From positions 1,835,778 to 1,883,818 of the forward strand of contig BFEA01000046.1 in the NCBI GenBank assembly GCA_003427395.1: a stretch of DNA of 48,041 nucleotides. The letters run 5' to 3'. The stretch is from Chara braunii. Lineage: Eukaryota > Streptophyta > Charophyceae > Charales > Characeae. The position numbers and the translations under genes are program-made. The notes beneath the pieces are model-generated. The model was not told where the DNA came from. It saw only the letters and a list, made by a program, of their open reading frames with translations, and searched no databases. This document shows positions 8,950 through 20,190 of the stretch, piece after piece. Position 1 is the stretch's first letter. The number at the start of each line of letters is the position of its first letter.

Positions 8950-10933
8950 GGCAACTGAGACCCCTACTGGCTGGACAATAGGGAACAATGTGGTTGGGGT
9001 CACCACATTTGAGGCATTGGTCAGCGACTTTTCTTTCTTACCAAACTTTCTCAGTGATTCCTAGTTTCTTCCAAGGCTCCCCTTCGGGCAAGCCTGGATG
9101 GGGTGGATATGGTTTATCCCATGTACCATACCACGCGCCTCGTCCTCTTCCCCAGGTGAAATACGAACCGCGGCCACCTTGCGAGGGACCAGTGGCCCTT
9201 CCACCCACGTAGTAGCTACCTTCGCCACCACCCTTCTGGGTATCGGGTCCTCTCCCACCGCTTTCGCGGCCTCCTCTTCCTCTGCCACGTCCTCTTCCTT
9301 GGCGCCCTCCCCCGCGGGCTGCAACGGCCGCGTAGCTCCCCTCCTGAGCTACCGAACCGCTGGGTCCTTCCTCAAGACCATAGTCTACTTGGTCCCAAGC
9401 AAGTGTTTTGACACCTCCTTCTTCGAAGGTGAGAAGGAGGCTGTCTTTCCCAGGTATAGACCCTGAGATAGTGCGGTTTTGCCACTTTTTACCCGCTTGC
9501 AGATCCTTTCAATAATGGCAGTAATTGGCCTCAGCCAAGAAGCCAGCGTGATCTATGGCGATTTTGTTGAACTTCTCGTAAGTCATCCCCTCTTCCTTTG
9601 TACGGGAATACAACTGAGTACGAAGGGGGTCGGGTAGTGCGCATGCGAAACTGTTGAGTATCTGAGCAGGGGTCAGTCCATGTTCATTGCATTGCAACAG
9701 TTCGTCCATGGTGGCTTTAAGCGCCGAGGTGCTCTTCCATTTTCTATTTGGGAGGTTTAGGGCTAACATTTCTGTCTCAGATGGCTTTGAAAAAGTCCTC
9801 AATTCGGGTTTGCTGGGAGTATTCTACCATAGAGCTGCAACCTGCCTCCTTCTGCAGGGAGATGGCGAAGCTAATGGCATCGCACTCCATACACGAATTT
9901 GCCATTAGCACCCTGTCCCAGCACGGAATGCGCTGTCCGTAGACATACTACTCGACTGCCGAAATCCAGTGTAGCACACTGCTTTTTCTTGCCATTATAT
10001 GTCCAGGGAACTTTAACCTTTATTTTTCGTACATTTGTATCCTTATCTTCTCGCAGCACTCCCTTTCCTTTCTTATCATCTCCCCCATCTCCGTTTCCAT
10101 CTCCACCTCCTCCTCCGCCGCTGCCTCTTACTATCTTCTCAAGCACGGTCGGAGTAAAGGTCTGTGTGATGTGATTGTCTCGTTTTTCAATATAGGATTT
10201 TATATGCAGATCGACATCTTTGGTGGACTTCTGCAAAAAGGTATTCCAGACTCCCTCAAACTCATATTGGTGAGTTTCAGCCTTCTGCAAAAAGTTCTAT
10301 TTATTGCCGCTACCTCTTGCTTTGTGTGAGGGACTGTTTCTGTTAAGAGGGGAAGTTTCTCTTCCATTGCAGCTTGCTTGTCTTTTTGATCTTGCAGCTC
10401 TTTAAGCAATCTTGCACCCTCTACTTGCAACCTTTTTCTTTCATCTAATTCCTGCCGCTTCGCTGCTGACATTTTACTATGCAGTTCTGCACGTTTTTCC
10501 TCAAACAAAAGATCTTTTTCTCTTTGGCCTGCAATGGATGCCAACTTTGCAAGAAATACATGTCTTTCTTCCTCTGTCTCTTCTACACGATTGCTGGAGT
10601 ATGCATACTGGTCATACCAGTCCAGCGGCTTGACCTCAAGTCCTCCACCTGTCTGACTACTCTCACCTCTTTCCGTCTGCCGTCTGATGAGCCTGTCATC
10701 GGCAGTTTCATCTTCTTCTTCAATAGTCTGCAATTCCTCTTTCAATTCCCTTTCTAACTTCTCTCATTTCTCTCCTCGTTCTCTTCTTCTATCTGCACTT
10801 CTTTCTTTATTTCTTCTTCCTTTTGTCTTTTTCTTTCTTCTTTTTCTTTCTTCTTTTCAGCCTGGCGGCGTTCCACTTCAGCCTGTTCCGCAGGCGTGGG
10901 CCCTGGCTTCACGGCACCAGACCTCATCATCAT
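8950..10933 (-). pseudogene. Gag polyprotein (element A)
   Basis: Structural protein of the virus-like particle. From a possible start MMMRSGAVKPGP (10931-10933) it begins with a long Glu/Lys/Arg-rich coiled-coil region, continuing after a frameshift near 10750 through about 10290. A low-complexity Gly/Asp/Lys stretch lies near 10100. The capsid part reads KWKSTSALKATMDELLQCNEHGLTPAQ (9509-9802). It matches element B (KWSATTVKATMDELGAVPGHGVTEPQ). After a TGA stop at 9509-9511 the same frame continues KDLQAGKKWQNRTIS, then an Arg-Gly-rich tract (RGGGRQGRGRGRGRGG) and a zinc knuckle. At least two frameshifts and one stop make it a pseudogene. Confidence 0.82.
8975..9016 (-). other. CCHC zinc knuckle of element A Gag
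   Basis: The peptide CLKCGDPNHIVPYC fits C-x2-C-x4-H-x4-C exactly. This is the nucleocapsid knuckle that binds element RNA. All four metal ligands are intact even though the surrounding Gag frame is broken. Confidence 0.9.
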
Positions 10934-11906
10934 TCGGGAGGTGCAGACTCTCCCGAAACCCAGGGGAAAGAACTCTCTGGATAGGGGCCCCAACAAAACA
11001 GGAAGGGCCAGTAATCCTTGCATGGGATAGTCATCCATGGTGGATGACAGCACAGGTAGTCCTCCGCTGGTCCACCAAGAGACCACCCCCAAGTTACTAA
11101 GTTTTGTCTGATGTGAATGGGATGCTTTTTTTTTTCACACTCTGGAACTCGCTGTTTCAACAATAACGAATTTCAGACAATAAAGAACTCGATAGAACTT
11201 TCTCTTTTTTCCCCTGCTGTTTGTCTCCCCCTTAGTTAAGACTTTTCTTTCTTTTTTCCTGATCTGGCTGTTTCTTCTTGTATTAACCTTCGCTGTTTGT
11301 CCCCTGCGCAGGGAGAAGCTGGGGTCTATGCTATGTCAGATGCCTGGGCTGTACTTCGGTCACACAGATTATCGCTGCCCGGATGATTTTGCTTTGTATC
11401 ATGTTTGCTCCCTGACATGGCAATCAGCCACTACCAACCAGCTCTCTCCTACCTTACTACCGCCTCCCACGAATGTCAAACAAGAGGGGTAGAAGAGAGG
11501 ATCAGACAGGACTCTGACCACCTTTAACACTAACGTGACCAGACACTTGTATCTGACGTTCAGACCTGACCAGACCTCGGGTAGACCAGACAGCAGCAGC
11601 AGCGACCACCAGAGAGGAGGAGAAGTAAAGGTTCAACACACACACACTCATGCAGCCAGATAAGGGGATGAAGGGTCTCTTCTCTCTTTTGCAGATGTCG
11701 TCGATGAAGACTCCTCGTCGCTCCGCACTTCAATGCTCCACGCAAGGTAAGTCTCCCTTTTGCCCCTTCCTCTTCGGCCTACTTCTCTCTCCTTTCCCAA
11801 TCCACATCTTCTATTCTTCCACCATCGCCAGCACCATCATCAAGCCAGCGTCCTTCCTCCTCTCGCCGGCCTTGCTCATGCCAGCGCAGTGAGTGCAACA
11901 AGTACT
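10934..11906 (-). other. Element A 5' leader
   Basis: Sequence between the primer-binding site and the gag start. No coding motif is seen. It includes a T-rich stretch (11127-11270) and a few short CAG runs near 11596. Open frames here are short and lack family motifs. Confidence 0.6.
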
Positions 11907-11918
11907 GCTCTGATACCA
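11907..11918 (-). promoter_or_regulatory. Primer-binding site of element A (iMet tRNA)
   Basis: On the minus strand this reads TGGTATCAGAGC, the standard plant initiator-Met primer site. It lies four bases from the inner end of the right-hand LTR. It fixes the orientation of the element: the right LTR is the 5' LTR. Confidence 0.93.
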
Positions 11919-11922
11919 AGAT

Positions 11923-13075
11923 TGCAAGGGACCTGACTGTCCACAACTTGCCAGAGTGTGTCACATTTAATGCGTGCCTCGTTACCAATCAGAGATTATG
12001 AACCATCACACGGCACAAAGTAGAGATGAGATGTGAACCAAGATGCACAACTTGTATTATCTTCAACACATTATAAGAGTATCTCGAGTTCAACAACCAA
12101 CAGTGCGATATGTCTCTCCTTCTCATACAACCGCAATGTAGGGCCTGGATCAACCAGCACCACCTCTCAGCAACAAGTTAAACGCAGAACAGGTATGTTT
12201 CCACCATCGCCAACATCGTACACCTGCCCCTTATCTCTCTCTCTCTCTCTCCCTCAAGATCTCTGTCTCAGTTCTCTTCTCTCATCATGCATGCACACCC
12301 CTACTACGAGAATCTACTCTGAATGCTACTCACTGAAGACTAACTCTCTAACTATACTAATTAGTTGGGGCAGCTATGGCTGCTACTTGCAAACCAGCGC
12401 CCAACCTTCTTCCTCTCTAACTATACTAATTAGTTGGCGCAGCTTCTCCTGCCAGCGCTCACCCAACCAGCCAGCGCACAAGTGCCTTCAGCACTTCCAC
12501 CCCAGAATGCCACTGGGGATCTGTCCACAAGGGAGGCTGGCCTGCTTCTTTATACTGCTGGCCTCCCTTCGTGAGGTCTGTATTGGCACCTTTGGGCCTT
12601 CTTCAGTCCCAGACCTCTGCATGGTGTGTCCCAGTACTTTCCCTTCAGGGTCTGCTGCTGCTGCGGCCATCTGGCCTGAATTTTGGACTTGGGGCTTGTA
12701 TCTAGACTGTCCCTCTGACTTAATTCGTGACTGGGACTTAAACTTTTGACTTCTTCTGAATAGGCACACCTACTGCTCAAACAGACACATATACTGCACG
12801 AACAGACACACATACTGCACGTACAGACGCATCTCCGCCATGAACAGACACGACTTGCACACACCCTGGATGAACAAATGCGACTCCCATATCTGAATGT
12901 TGCAACTGTTCGTCCAGGGGCACAACTGTGACCTTTGACACTGGCTTTTACTTAGCTAGGATGTGACTTTTGACCCAGAGAACATGTCCTTTGATCTGCT
13001 TTCATGAGTTGGGTTGACCCCACTATGCTGCATTCGTCAAACAGGGTCTGAATTGGGTAAAGGCCCTTTTACTTC
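11923..13075 (-). repeat. Element A 5' LTR
   Basis: Second copy of the LTR at 3580-4697, collinear over its whole length. It has a duplication of about 35 bases (ACTATACTAATTAGTTGG repeated near 12355 and 12422) and a TC-rich tract near 12236-12255. Open frames running across it (for example 12033-12749) are not genes because they lie inside the LTR and are not conserved in its sister copy. Confidence 0.92.
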
Positions 13076-13444
13076 TCACCTTTTGCTTTTTTTTTTTCCC
13101 ATTATTTTTATTGTTTATTATTATTATTTTTTATCACCAAATTGCATTGTATATTTTATTTTCTCCACCCCTCTCCTCCATGGTTACTATCGTCTTTTCT
13201 TGATTAGGTCGCCACTCTACCCTAACCACCTAAACCTCGGTTTGGGTTTTCTTAGTTTTTTTTTAGAATTTAGGGTTCTCCTAACCCCCCTCCTCTCCCT
13301 GCTTCCTCCCATTGGGCACCCTGGATCGGAACGGCTCCTCTCCCTTCGAGCGGATTTTCCCGCAGTCCCCTCCCTCTCACAGGTGGTCCCCTATCCCCAC
13401 ACCATAACCAATTTCATTCCCCACCTTTTTCTCCACCTCGCGCC
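13076..13444 (+). other. Element C leader, resumed after element A
   Basis: T-rich, then C-rich sequence after the right LTR of A. It carries no gene motif. I read it as the continuation of the C leader interrupted at 3579, because a possible gag start follows in the same orientation as the C primer-binding site. The join cannot be proved without an empty-site sequence. Confidence 0.4.
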
Positions 13445-13910
13445 ATGTTTACCCCCTTGCGTCCACTACCCACGGATGGGACTATAGCTGAGGAGCTCGT
13501 TGCGGGGCCCTTCGTCTCTCAGTTGCCCGCCCACCCGACGGTCGAGGGTCAGCACACTGTGGACCTCACGGACCTTCGCGCTGCTCTTGCGTCTCTCTGT
13601 GCACCTCTGCAAGTGCGACTCGATACGCTTGCACCCCTGGAGAGGCAAGTCAATGTGCTTGCCCTCGCGGGTTCTCCTCATCGCTCTCCCCACCGCTCTC
13701 AAACGCCATCCCCTACCGACTAAGAGTCCGGCTCTCCACGACTCCAGCAACGGAGACGTGATGGTTCGTCCTCCTCCGTGGGCTCCCTTGATTCGCCTCA
13801 GCAACCGTCAGATCCGAATCTGCCTCTTCCTCCACACACGCATCCCCTTCAAAAGTTGGCATATGCCGCTCATAGCAGTTTTAGAATTTCCACCAAGTAA
13901 GATGGTAGCT
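13445..13910 (+). pseudogene. Possible gag N-terminus of element C
   Basis: An open frame starts MFTPLRPLPTDGTIAEEL and includes LTDLRAALASLCAPLQVRLDTLAPLERQVNVLAL, a helical, leucine-rich stretch. A TAA stop near 13721 follows PHRSQTPSPTD. The same frame then stays open for about 60 more codons (Ser/Pro/Gln-rich), running into the repeat that begins at 13782. The composition is like the N-terminal part of plant retrotransposon Gag proteins and the strand agrees with the C primer site. I recognise no specific domain, so the call is tentative. Confidence 0.3.
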
Positions 13911-15046
13911 ATCTTAGTTGCCACTCACAGTTCAAGCAGTGTAGGGTGCCCATACTCAGTCGGGCGTGACTCAGTCTGCTGAGACAGGCATATGACTACT
14001 GGCAGAATCAACCAGGTATCGTAATACAACAGACAGTCTTACGAAGTGGTGGAGGGAGGCGCATAGACACATCACCCCGACCGACACCTGTTCACCCCAC
14101 GCTCTGAGATTACAAGACTGCCATACCGCCCGATCAACCAGCACACCCGCACGGTAGGTCCAGCCTTGCCCCTCTCTCTCCCTCTCTCTCTCTGTTGATC
14201 GTGCACTCCCGTGCCTCATACCCACACTCTGTCCTCATATTACCTGGCCGACAGTTTGGCGCTGTAGTTCGATGTTCGGCCCATCCCATGCTGTTGTTCT
14301 TCCATACACGAAGGGAGAAAGAAAGCAACTTCCTCCCTGGATAGAAGAGCAACGCGCCGCCAAACAGGTAGGTCTCCTCAGTCACCATGCTCGTTTTCCA
14401 CCACATGTACAGATGGGGATGAACTTCCCTCTAAAGTATAAAAAGATTTGCGGCCACGCTTTGAAACTTCTCGTAGTTGCTCCGTAGCTCCTACCAGCCA
14501 CTCCAACAGAACCACTGCTCGAACCAAGAACCTGGCACAACCGTTAGATTCGTGACGTGCCAAAACCTGTAGCTAGTTCTTTCCTCGCCCGATATACGAT
14601 ATGAGAATGAATCTCCCGCTAAAACGGGGAGAGATTCGTCCACCGATCTGAAGTCGTCCGCCCCGCACGCTGCCCGAACAAGTTACATCGTTGAGACTGA
14701 CCACTAGCTCTGAAATCGGATTTTACTATTGGATTTGCTCATCACTAAAGCCCATATAGTGCTAACCCCTCCCCTTGATCCTATCAACGAACCAACGAGT
14801 CAACTATTTCTAGCCCGCAATTTCCATATTCCCCGACATGTTTTTCTCTGCTAACTCGTAATCTACTAACTTATTGATCAAACTAACTGTCCATTTGACT
14901 CGCACGGGGCCAAAACCCCAAAAATGCATCCTCCCTCGCTCGATTCCGCCTAGTAACGAGGGAGGTACATGTCTTTCCATCCCCCCTTCTCCTTCACCTT
15001 CGCCATCTCCGCGCAGCACGCTCTTCTTCTACCTTCCTTTCTACTA
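13782..15046. repeat. Left copy of 1.2 kb direct repeat (element D LTR-like)
   Basis: Nearly identical to 27247-28478, in the same orientation. By eye about 3 percent of positions differ over a 200-base stretch. The inner part reads TG near 13789 and CA at 15018, so 13789-15018 may be the LTR proper. The left copy holds about 40 extra bases near 14670-14720. A TATAAAAA motif occurs on the plus strand near 14438. The matching pair 13 kb apart, with a gag between, suggests LTRs, but I found neither a clean target duplication nor a convincing primer site. Confidence 0.75.
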
Positions 15047-18000
15047 ACCTTTTCCTAAAACTAACTATGTAGTTGGATTCGCCCTCCCTTGAAACCACCT
15101 TTTCAAATCTTCTGCCCGCCCGTTTTCGTTGAGAAACGGGCGAGCTATCTACTTTCCACCCTGCCATCACCGTCTTTACCTTCCGATTGCCCCTTGGCGC
15201 GGATCCCGCCCAGGTTCATTCGTTCTCCCCTTTTATTTTATTTTTCTTTGCTACCCGTCTCTCCTCCTCTGATGCACTTCGTGCGGTAACCCAGATGCTA
15301 CTACGGGCGGTGGCTGAATATAGGCAGCGGGGCGGTGGCACAACGAGCGAGGTAGGTCTCCCCTCCCTCGTTCCCCTCATGCATCCGATCTCCTTGGTTT
15401 TCGTCCCCCCCCCCCTTCGGCAGCTCAGGCCTACTGCGCACGGCTCCTGTCGGTGCCAACCCCAGCCACTGTAAAGATGATACAGACAGCAGCTGGTGGC
15501 CGTGGAAGTCGAAGTCTGCTACGGCGTGTGTGATAACTCCCTTGTTGACCCAATCGGCCCGGAGAGTGGCCGGCACCAAACGGGCAACCTCCGCTCTGCT
15601 GTCGAGGCTGCTCCTACGCTGCCACGAGTGGGAGGCACATGCCCTGCAATGACGCCCGCAGCGTGAACCAGGTGAGGCGGGTCCCCGTGCAAATCTCGGT
15701 GGTGATAATAAGTATTCCCATATGAACCGGGCTACAATGCGGCTTCCCCTGGCCCACTGTGCCCAACACTCAGTTCCCACTGTTCGGGTTCCAACTGTAT
15801 GTTCATCCCCAACTGATCCCTAACAATTAGTGGGACCGGGCGTGCTCACACTCAAACCTCTTACAACAGATCGTGGTGGCAGTAGCAAATATCCAAACGA
15901 GAACTTTGAGGACTGAGGTGGGGGCGGGTTCCGTGGAAACGGTGGCTGCAGCGGGTACTGCTGCAGGCCATTGCTTGGCGCCCCTTGTGCGCAGGCGAGT
16001 TCACCATCATGCGGTACGTGGCCGACATGCTCTCTCTCAAGTCTCTCACAGCATACTGTGTCCGGTGAAGGGTGCACCTGCAACGACCCCCCTACCACCC
16101 TCGGGCTACAGTCCCACGGGCTCGCTTAGAATGTTTTCCAATCCTCTTCCACTCTATACTATCGATGCTCTGCAAATGGAACGCAAGGGAAGCCACAACC
16201 ACGGACCCCGCCACTACGGCTTCCTCCCGCGCCACGGGCCAAGCCCCTGATGGCCTTCTTGCGTGTTGACCTCCTCGGTCCATGTTTCAAGACGGGCAGG
16301 ATAGGGGAACCTCGTCAATCATCCCGAGTACACAGGAAGTTCAAACGGGCCTGCCAAAAATGAGGCGGGTATTCAGGGTCCTCGAATACCGCGACGACCA
16401 CCCATGTTCGGCGACGTAGCAACTGAGCCAGCCCTGTTGGTCCCAACACCAACCTCGGAGCTGATCACCGAGGTAAAAACAATAAAAAATGCAAAAGTAA
16501 ATAATAAAATTAAAGTTAAACGTCGCTCGTCCCTCTGGCCCGTGACGCCTTGCATACCCAAGTTTCACCTGGTTGCGCCTCGTCGTCAATACCCCGCGCG
16601 CGCCGCTCACCCAGGCGAGGGACTCAGCTTTCTCTTGCGTGCTCACCGTCGGGCGACGAGGCTGCACTGACGCAACGTGCTGAAAACATGCCAAATACCC
16701 TTGCAATGGTATTTGGTACGACAGCCTGCCCGGACCTTACAGCGACGTCCCTGTCGCAACAAACAATCATGGCGAGTATCGTCCAAATATAGTCCTCAGA
16801 AGAAGTACATGATAACTTCTCAGTGTTTAACTTGTCGTTAAGATCGATTAAAGCAGTCATCAAGGTGTATCAACTTTAGACCTCGATTCCTTAAGACCAA
16901 TCGTGCAGAAGTCAAAGGTTGAAAATACAATTCAATTGGTGATCAAAATAAAAATTTATAATACTCGAGTAATCGGCTAGTTACAAACACGCTTCAACCT
17001 CTAACTCAACAAAGTGGATAACGACACTTTCCACCCGCTATAATCATGGACAGGAAGTTATTTCAGATTAAACTTAAGACTACATCCTTCCCGGTTTCTT
17101 TGAAAGATATTTTATCGCGCCGGGCACCTGGATCATCCTACCACTAGCTAAAACTTAATCCAGTGGTGGATTACAACGATCATTCAGACTCAACTCAGTC
17201 ATACATCCTTTCCAAGCTCGTCTCAAAGAGTGTGGAATAATCAGCCACCTCAATCCCTCAGCTAACTAGAGGATTAGGGTGTTCGACTCCATCACCCATG
17301 CCACAAATGTATCTTAGGGGTAGGGCCCCGTTAAGCCCAATCCCACAAGCCATTATTGTCACTCAAAAGCCATGCATCTTAGTGATTCACCAAAGGGATG
17401 GGTGAAGGTACTCACTTAGTCTTCCAAAAATAAAAGAAACTCACCCCTTTTGCCCATAAATCCTACCTTTATGAGTAGGGTTTTTCGCTTTCATCATACA
17501 CTTTGTCAGCCTTAACCATAAGCTTTGCTCAGTGAGCAAACTCTCATAATCTTCTTCCAAATAAAACTCGCTTATTTCACACTCATTGACAACGACACTT
17601 TCAACAAACCTAAAGCCGATTGGAGGGTCCCCAAAATCAGGTGGGTTTCCCGTGTCATAGACGACATTCCCACCGGCTATTAGTCAAAGCTCAATCTCCT
17701 CAATCATGGAAATCACTGCTGCGCGCTAGACCGTTCGCAACATATATTAACTTAGTGAAGGGCTCCTGAACCTGGCGGTTTTCCCTGCCGCAGGTGACAC
17801 CTTCGCTAGTTACCATATTACTTAAACAAACGGGGATGCCGATTCTGGCGGTTTCTTTCGTTACCCTCTGCCGCACACAAAGCCACCCGTGACTCACAAC
17901 CAAAGGCCAAACATGAGGGATCCCTGAATCAGGTGGGTTTCCCTGCCGCAGACGACACCCCCACCGGCAGTTGAGAATCATCAGAATGAAGTTGTCGATT

Positions 18001-19047
18001 TTCGCGGAGGATAAAACCCTTATATCACAAAATTTTTCAAGCCACCCTGCCACTCAAGGGTGGGCCTTCCATAAAGTGCATTAGGACCCCTTCCCACTTG
18101 AAGGAGAATCAACCATAAAAATCTCTCAACCATCCTCCCACGCACGGATGGACTATCCATATAATCCTTAAAATATCTTTCACTTGAAGATGAGTCCCGA
18201 TAAGACCAATAACCACTTAGGCCGCCTTCAGGCAGAACCTCTCTTTTCATATAACTTTCTGGATTCTTCAAGTCTCCCATAAATCTTTCAGTTCAAAATC
18301 ACTCCTTCACTTTTATCGAACCCTCTTTGGTTTGCACACTTCATCCACCCTTTCTTCTTCACACTGTTACTCTTTTCCTTTTCATACGTCAAATTGAGAA
18401 CCCACAAGGCCCCAATGGTGAGAATGCCAGTGACAACCAGAACGGGCACAATCCTACAACCCAGGGAAATCAAACCCCATACCAAGATGGTTCTCAGGAG
18501 AAAATCATATTATCTCGAGTCTTAAATCCTCACAAGCCTCAAATCATCACAATTCGAGGTCCCAATCAAAAACAAAAGACCTTGTATAATATACCTTATG
18601 AATCATAAAAGACTGATATATACAAAACGATGTCAATCATTCTGACAAAAATAAAAGGATGTCAGTGTATGGACAGACGACTCTTACAAGGCCTTCACTT
18701 GCATTCAACCAAACCTAGAGTCAGCCTAAGGAGTGGATAGGCAAACCCAGAACGTACGCACAATCCCAAGAAGTAATATCTCACCAACGAAATCAAAAGT
18801 ATATGTGAGATGAAGCGTACGTCTCATAAAACTTCGAAGATCCATCTTAAAAGCAAAAATAACCAAATAATCACTTTTCAGTACAGTAACCGAGTCGTTC
18901 ACATTGTCATAGCCTACTGAATATTTATTTATAGGTCGTTCAAGACTATTGACGCCTTTCTAACCTCTCTCTTGCTATGAACGAAGCAAAACGAAAAGAT
19001 GATAGCTATTTGAGGGGAACCAAGCCTTTGCCTAGAGCACACCAATA
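15047..19047. other. Element D non-coding interior, gag-distal side
   Basis: Four kilobases with no recognisable domain in any frame. Contents that can be named: a poly(C) run at 15407-15417, degenerate tandem repeats at 17640-17975, and a pair of about 80-base repeats near 18045 and 18128 (CCACYCAAGGGTGG-like core). Several open frames over 100 codons in 15187-16706 overlap on opposite strands and show no family motif. In a full-length element pol would sit here. Confidence 0.5.
17640..17975 (+). repeat. Degenerate tandem repeat, GTGGGTTTCCCTGCCG type
   Basis: Copies near 17640, 17773 and 17932 share GTGGGTTTCCC or GGCGGTTTTCCCTGCCGCAG followed by GACGACAC-CCCACCGGC. A shorter variant lies near 17850. 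Spacing is about 140 bases. The GGTGGG...CCCACC arms could pair into a short stem in each copy. Confidence 0.5.
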
Positions 19048-20190
19048 TCACCTCTTAACTCCCTCCTTTGCCATCTTACATCTACGAGGGGTATGACCCG
19101 TCTTTCCACAACAAGCACATACTACCTTCGACCATTGTTTTCGCCGCCTACTATTTTTTCGCCCTTTCCAACTTGCAGTTGACGACGTAGCAGTAGAGCC
19201 ATACCTGCTTCTTCTTGAACCCTTCGCTCCTTTGCCATCTTCCAACATACTACCCGTGTCGTCATACCCTTTTTTAGGATCAGATACAGCAAGCAGTAGA
19301 GCTATATTTGCTTCTTCCTGAACCCTTCGCTCCTCTATTCCCTTCTTGCTTGGAGCGTCAAACGTCCGCTCACAGGTATGAGTTGCAACATTCCTCATTC
19401 TTGCCTGCAACTCTTTCCTCTCATCACCTGACTCCTTATTCTTCTCCTTGCTTCAACTATGATTTCCTTTGACGATCTTAGCGTCCCTCTGAAATTCGTC
19501 TTTCTTAGCATCTGAGGTGCCTACTGCAGGGTCATTTGGCCCCTTTCCTAACTCACTCTTCTTACTATCCAATGCCTCCTTTCTTTTCTTGCCTCCCGCA
19601 GAGTATGGCAGAGGTACTGGTCGAAATCCCCTTGCTCAAACTCTTCTCGGATCTTGTCCCATATGAGCCTCCCTGCTGTCCCACGGATTAAATCTCGCTG
19701 CTCGGCATCCGTGAAGTTCATGAGGAAGGCAAAACATTTGCCATGCTCAGACAACGCCGAAACCTTTCACAATGCGCGCTCATACTCTGCCAGGAAGTGC
19801 CCTACTGACACAACTATATCGATCTATTTTCTCAAGATCGTCTTTGGTCAATTGTTCCTCACCTAGTCGGTACTTATTCCACATGTCATTATGGAACTTC
19901 CTCCAGGACAACCCTGCTCTTCTAACCAATCCACTGACTTCGTCCTTCAAGCCTATATGGATATACTTTATCACTTCTTTCAGCATCTGCTCCTCATTCC
20001 ATTTGCAGTGGGACGCTATCTGCCCAAACTTAACAAGGAAGTCAGAAACATGATAGCCCTTGAAGCAGTCGATCTTAACCTTAGGTAGGTTGTCTCGCTC
20101 CGAATCACGAACACCCAGCAGGTAGGCAAGTTCTTCGACCCCAATCTTCCCTTGAGACCCTTCCATCTCGAGCTCCCTCGACCCTATCAC
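19048..20190 (-). pseudogene. Gag polyprotein (element D)
   Basis: The minus strand first gives ELAYLLGVRDSERDNLPKV, then KIDCFKGYHVSDFLVKFGQI and SWRKFHNDMWNKYRLGEEQL, a retrotransposon Gag capsid pattern. After a frameshift near 19800 it continues EHGKCFAFLMNFTDAEQRDL and a Trp/Glu/Lys-rich segment. After another near 19580 comes SKKSELGKGPNDPAVGTSDA, a TGA stop near 19450, and a Ser/Arg-rich tail. This ends in CACCGKTGHTPRRC, a perfect C-x2-C-x4-H-x4-C zinc knuckle (about 19075-19116). The sequence does not align with the Gag of A and B beyond the knuckle pattern, so it is a different family. Frameshifts and stops show it is inactive. Confidence 0.75.

Larger units (their letters stand above)
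3580..13075 (-). mobile_element. Element A: complete, inactive Ty3/gypsy chromovirus
   Basis: A 9.5 kb element lying on the minus strand, defined by two near-identical 1.1 kb LTRs (3580-4697 and 11923-13075) and an initiator-Met primer-binding site just inside the right-hand (5') LTR. Order in the sense direction: 5' LTR, primer site, leader, gag, protease, RT, RNase H, integrase, chromodomain, 3' LTR. RT before integrase is the Ty3/gypsy order, and the C-terminal chromodomain marks a chromovirus. By eye the LTRs differ at about 4 percent of positions over a 265-base stretch, so the insertion is not recent. It is dead: stops at 9509-9511, 8743-8745 and 6796-6798, frameshifts in gag and near 5990, a missing RT palm, and two secondary insertions. 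I found no convincing target-site duplication. Confidence 0.93.

Noticed and set aside
9061-9324. An 87-codon minus-strand frame rich in Glu and Val
   Set aside because: It is an out-of-frame shadow. The true Gag frame here encodes the Arg-Gly tract and leads into the zinc knuckle.
12033-12749. A 238-codon plus-strand open frame
   Set aside because: It lies wholly inside the 5' LTR of element A, is not kept open in the sister LTR, and has no domain.
15187-16706. Several open frames of 80-160 codons on both strands
   Set aside because: They overlap each other on opposite strands in GC-rich sequence and none shows a family motif.
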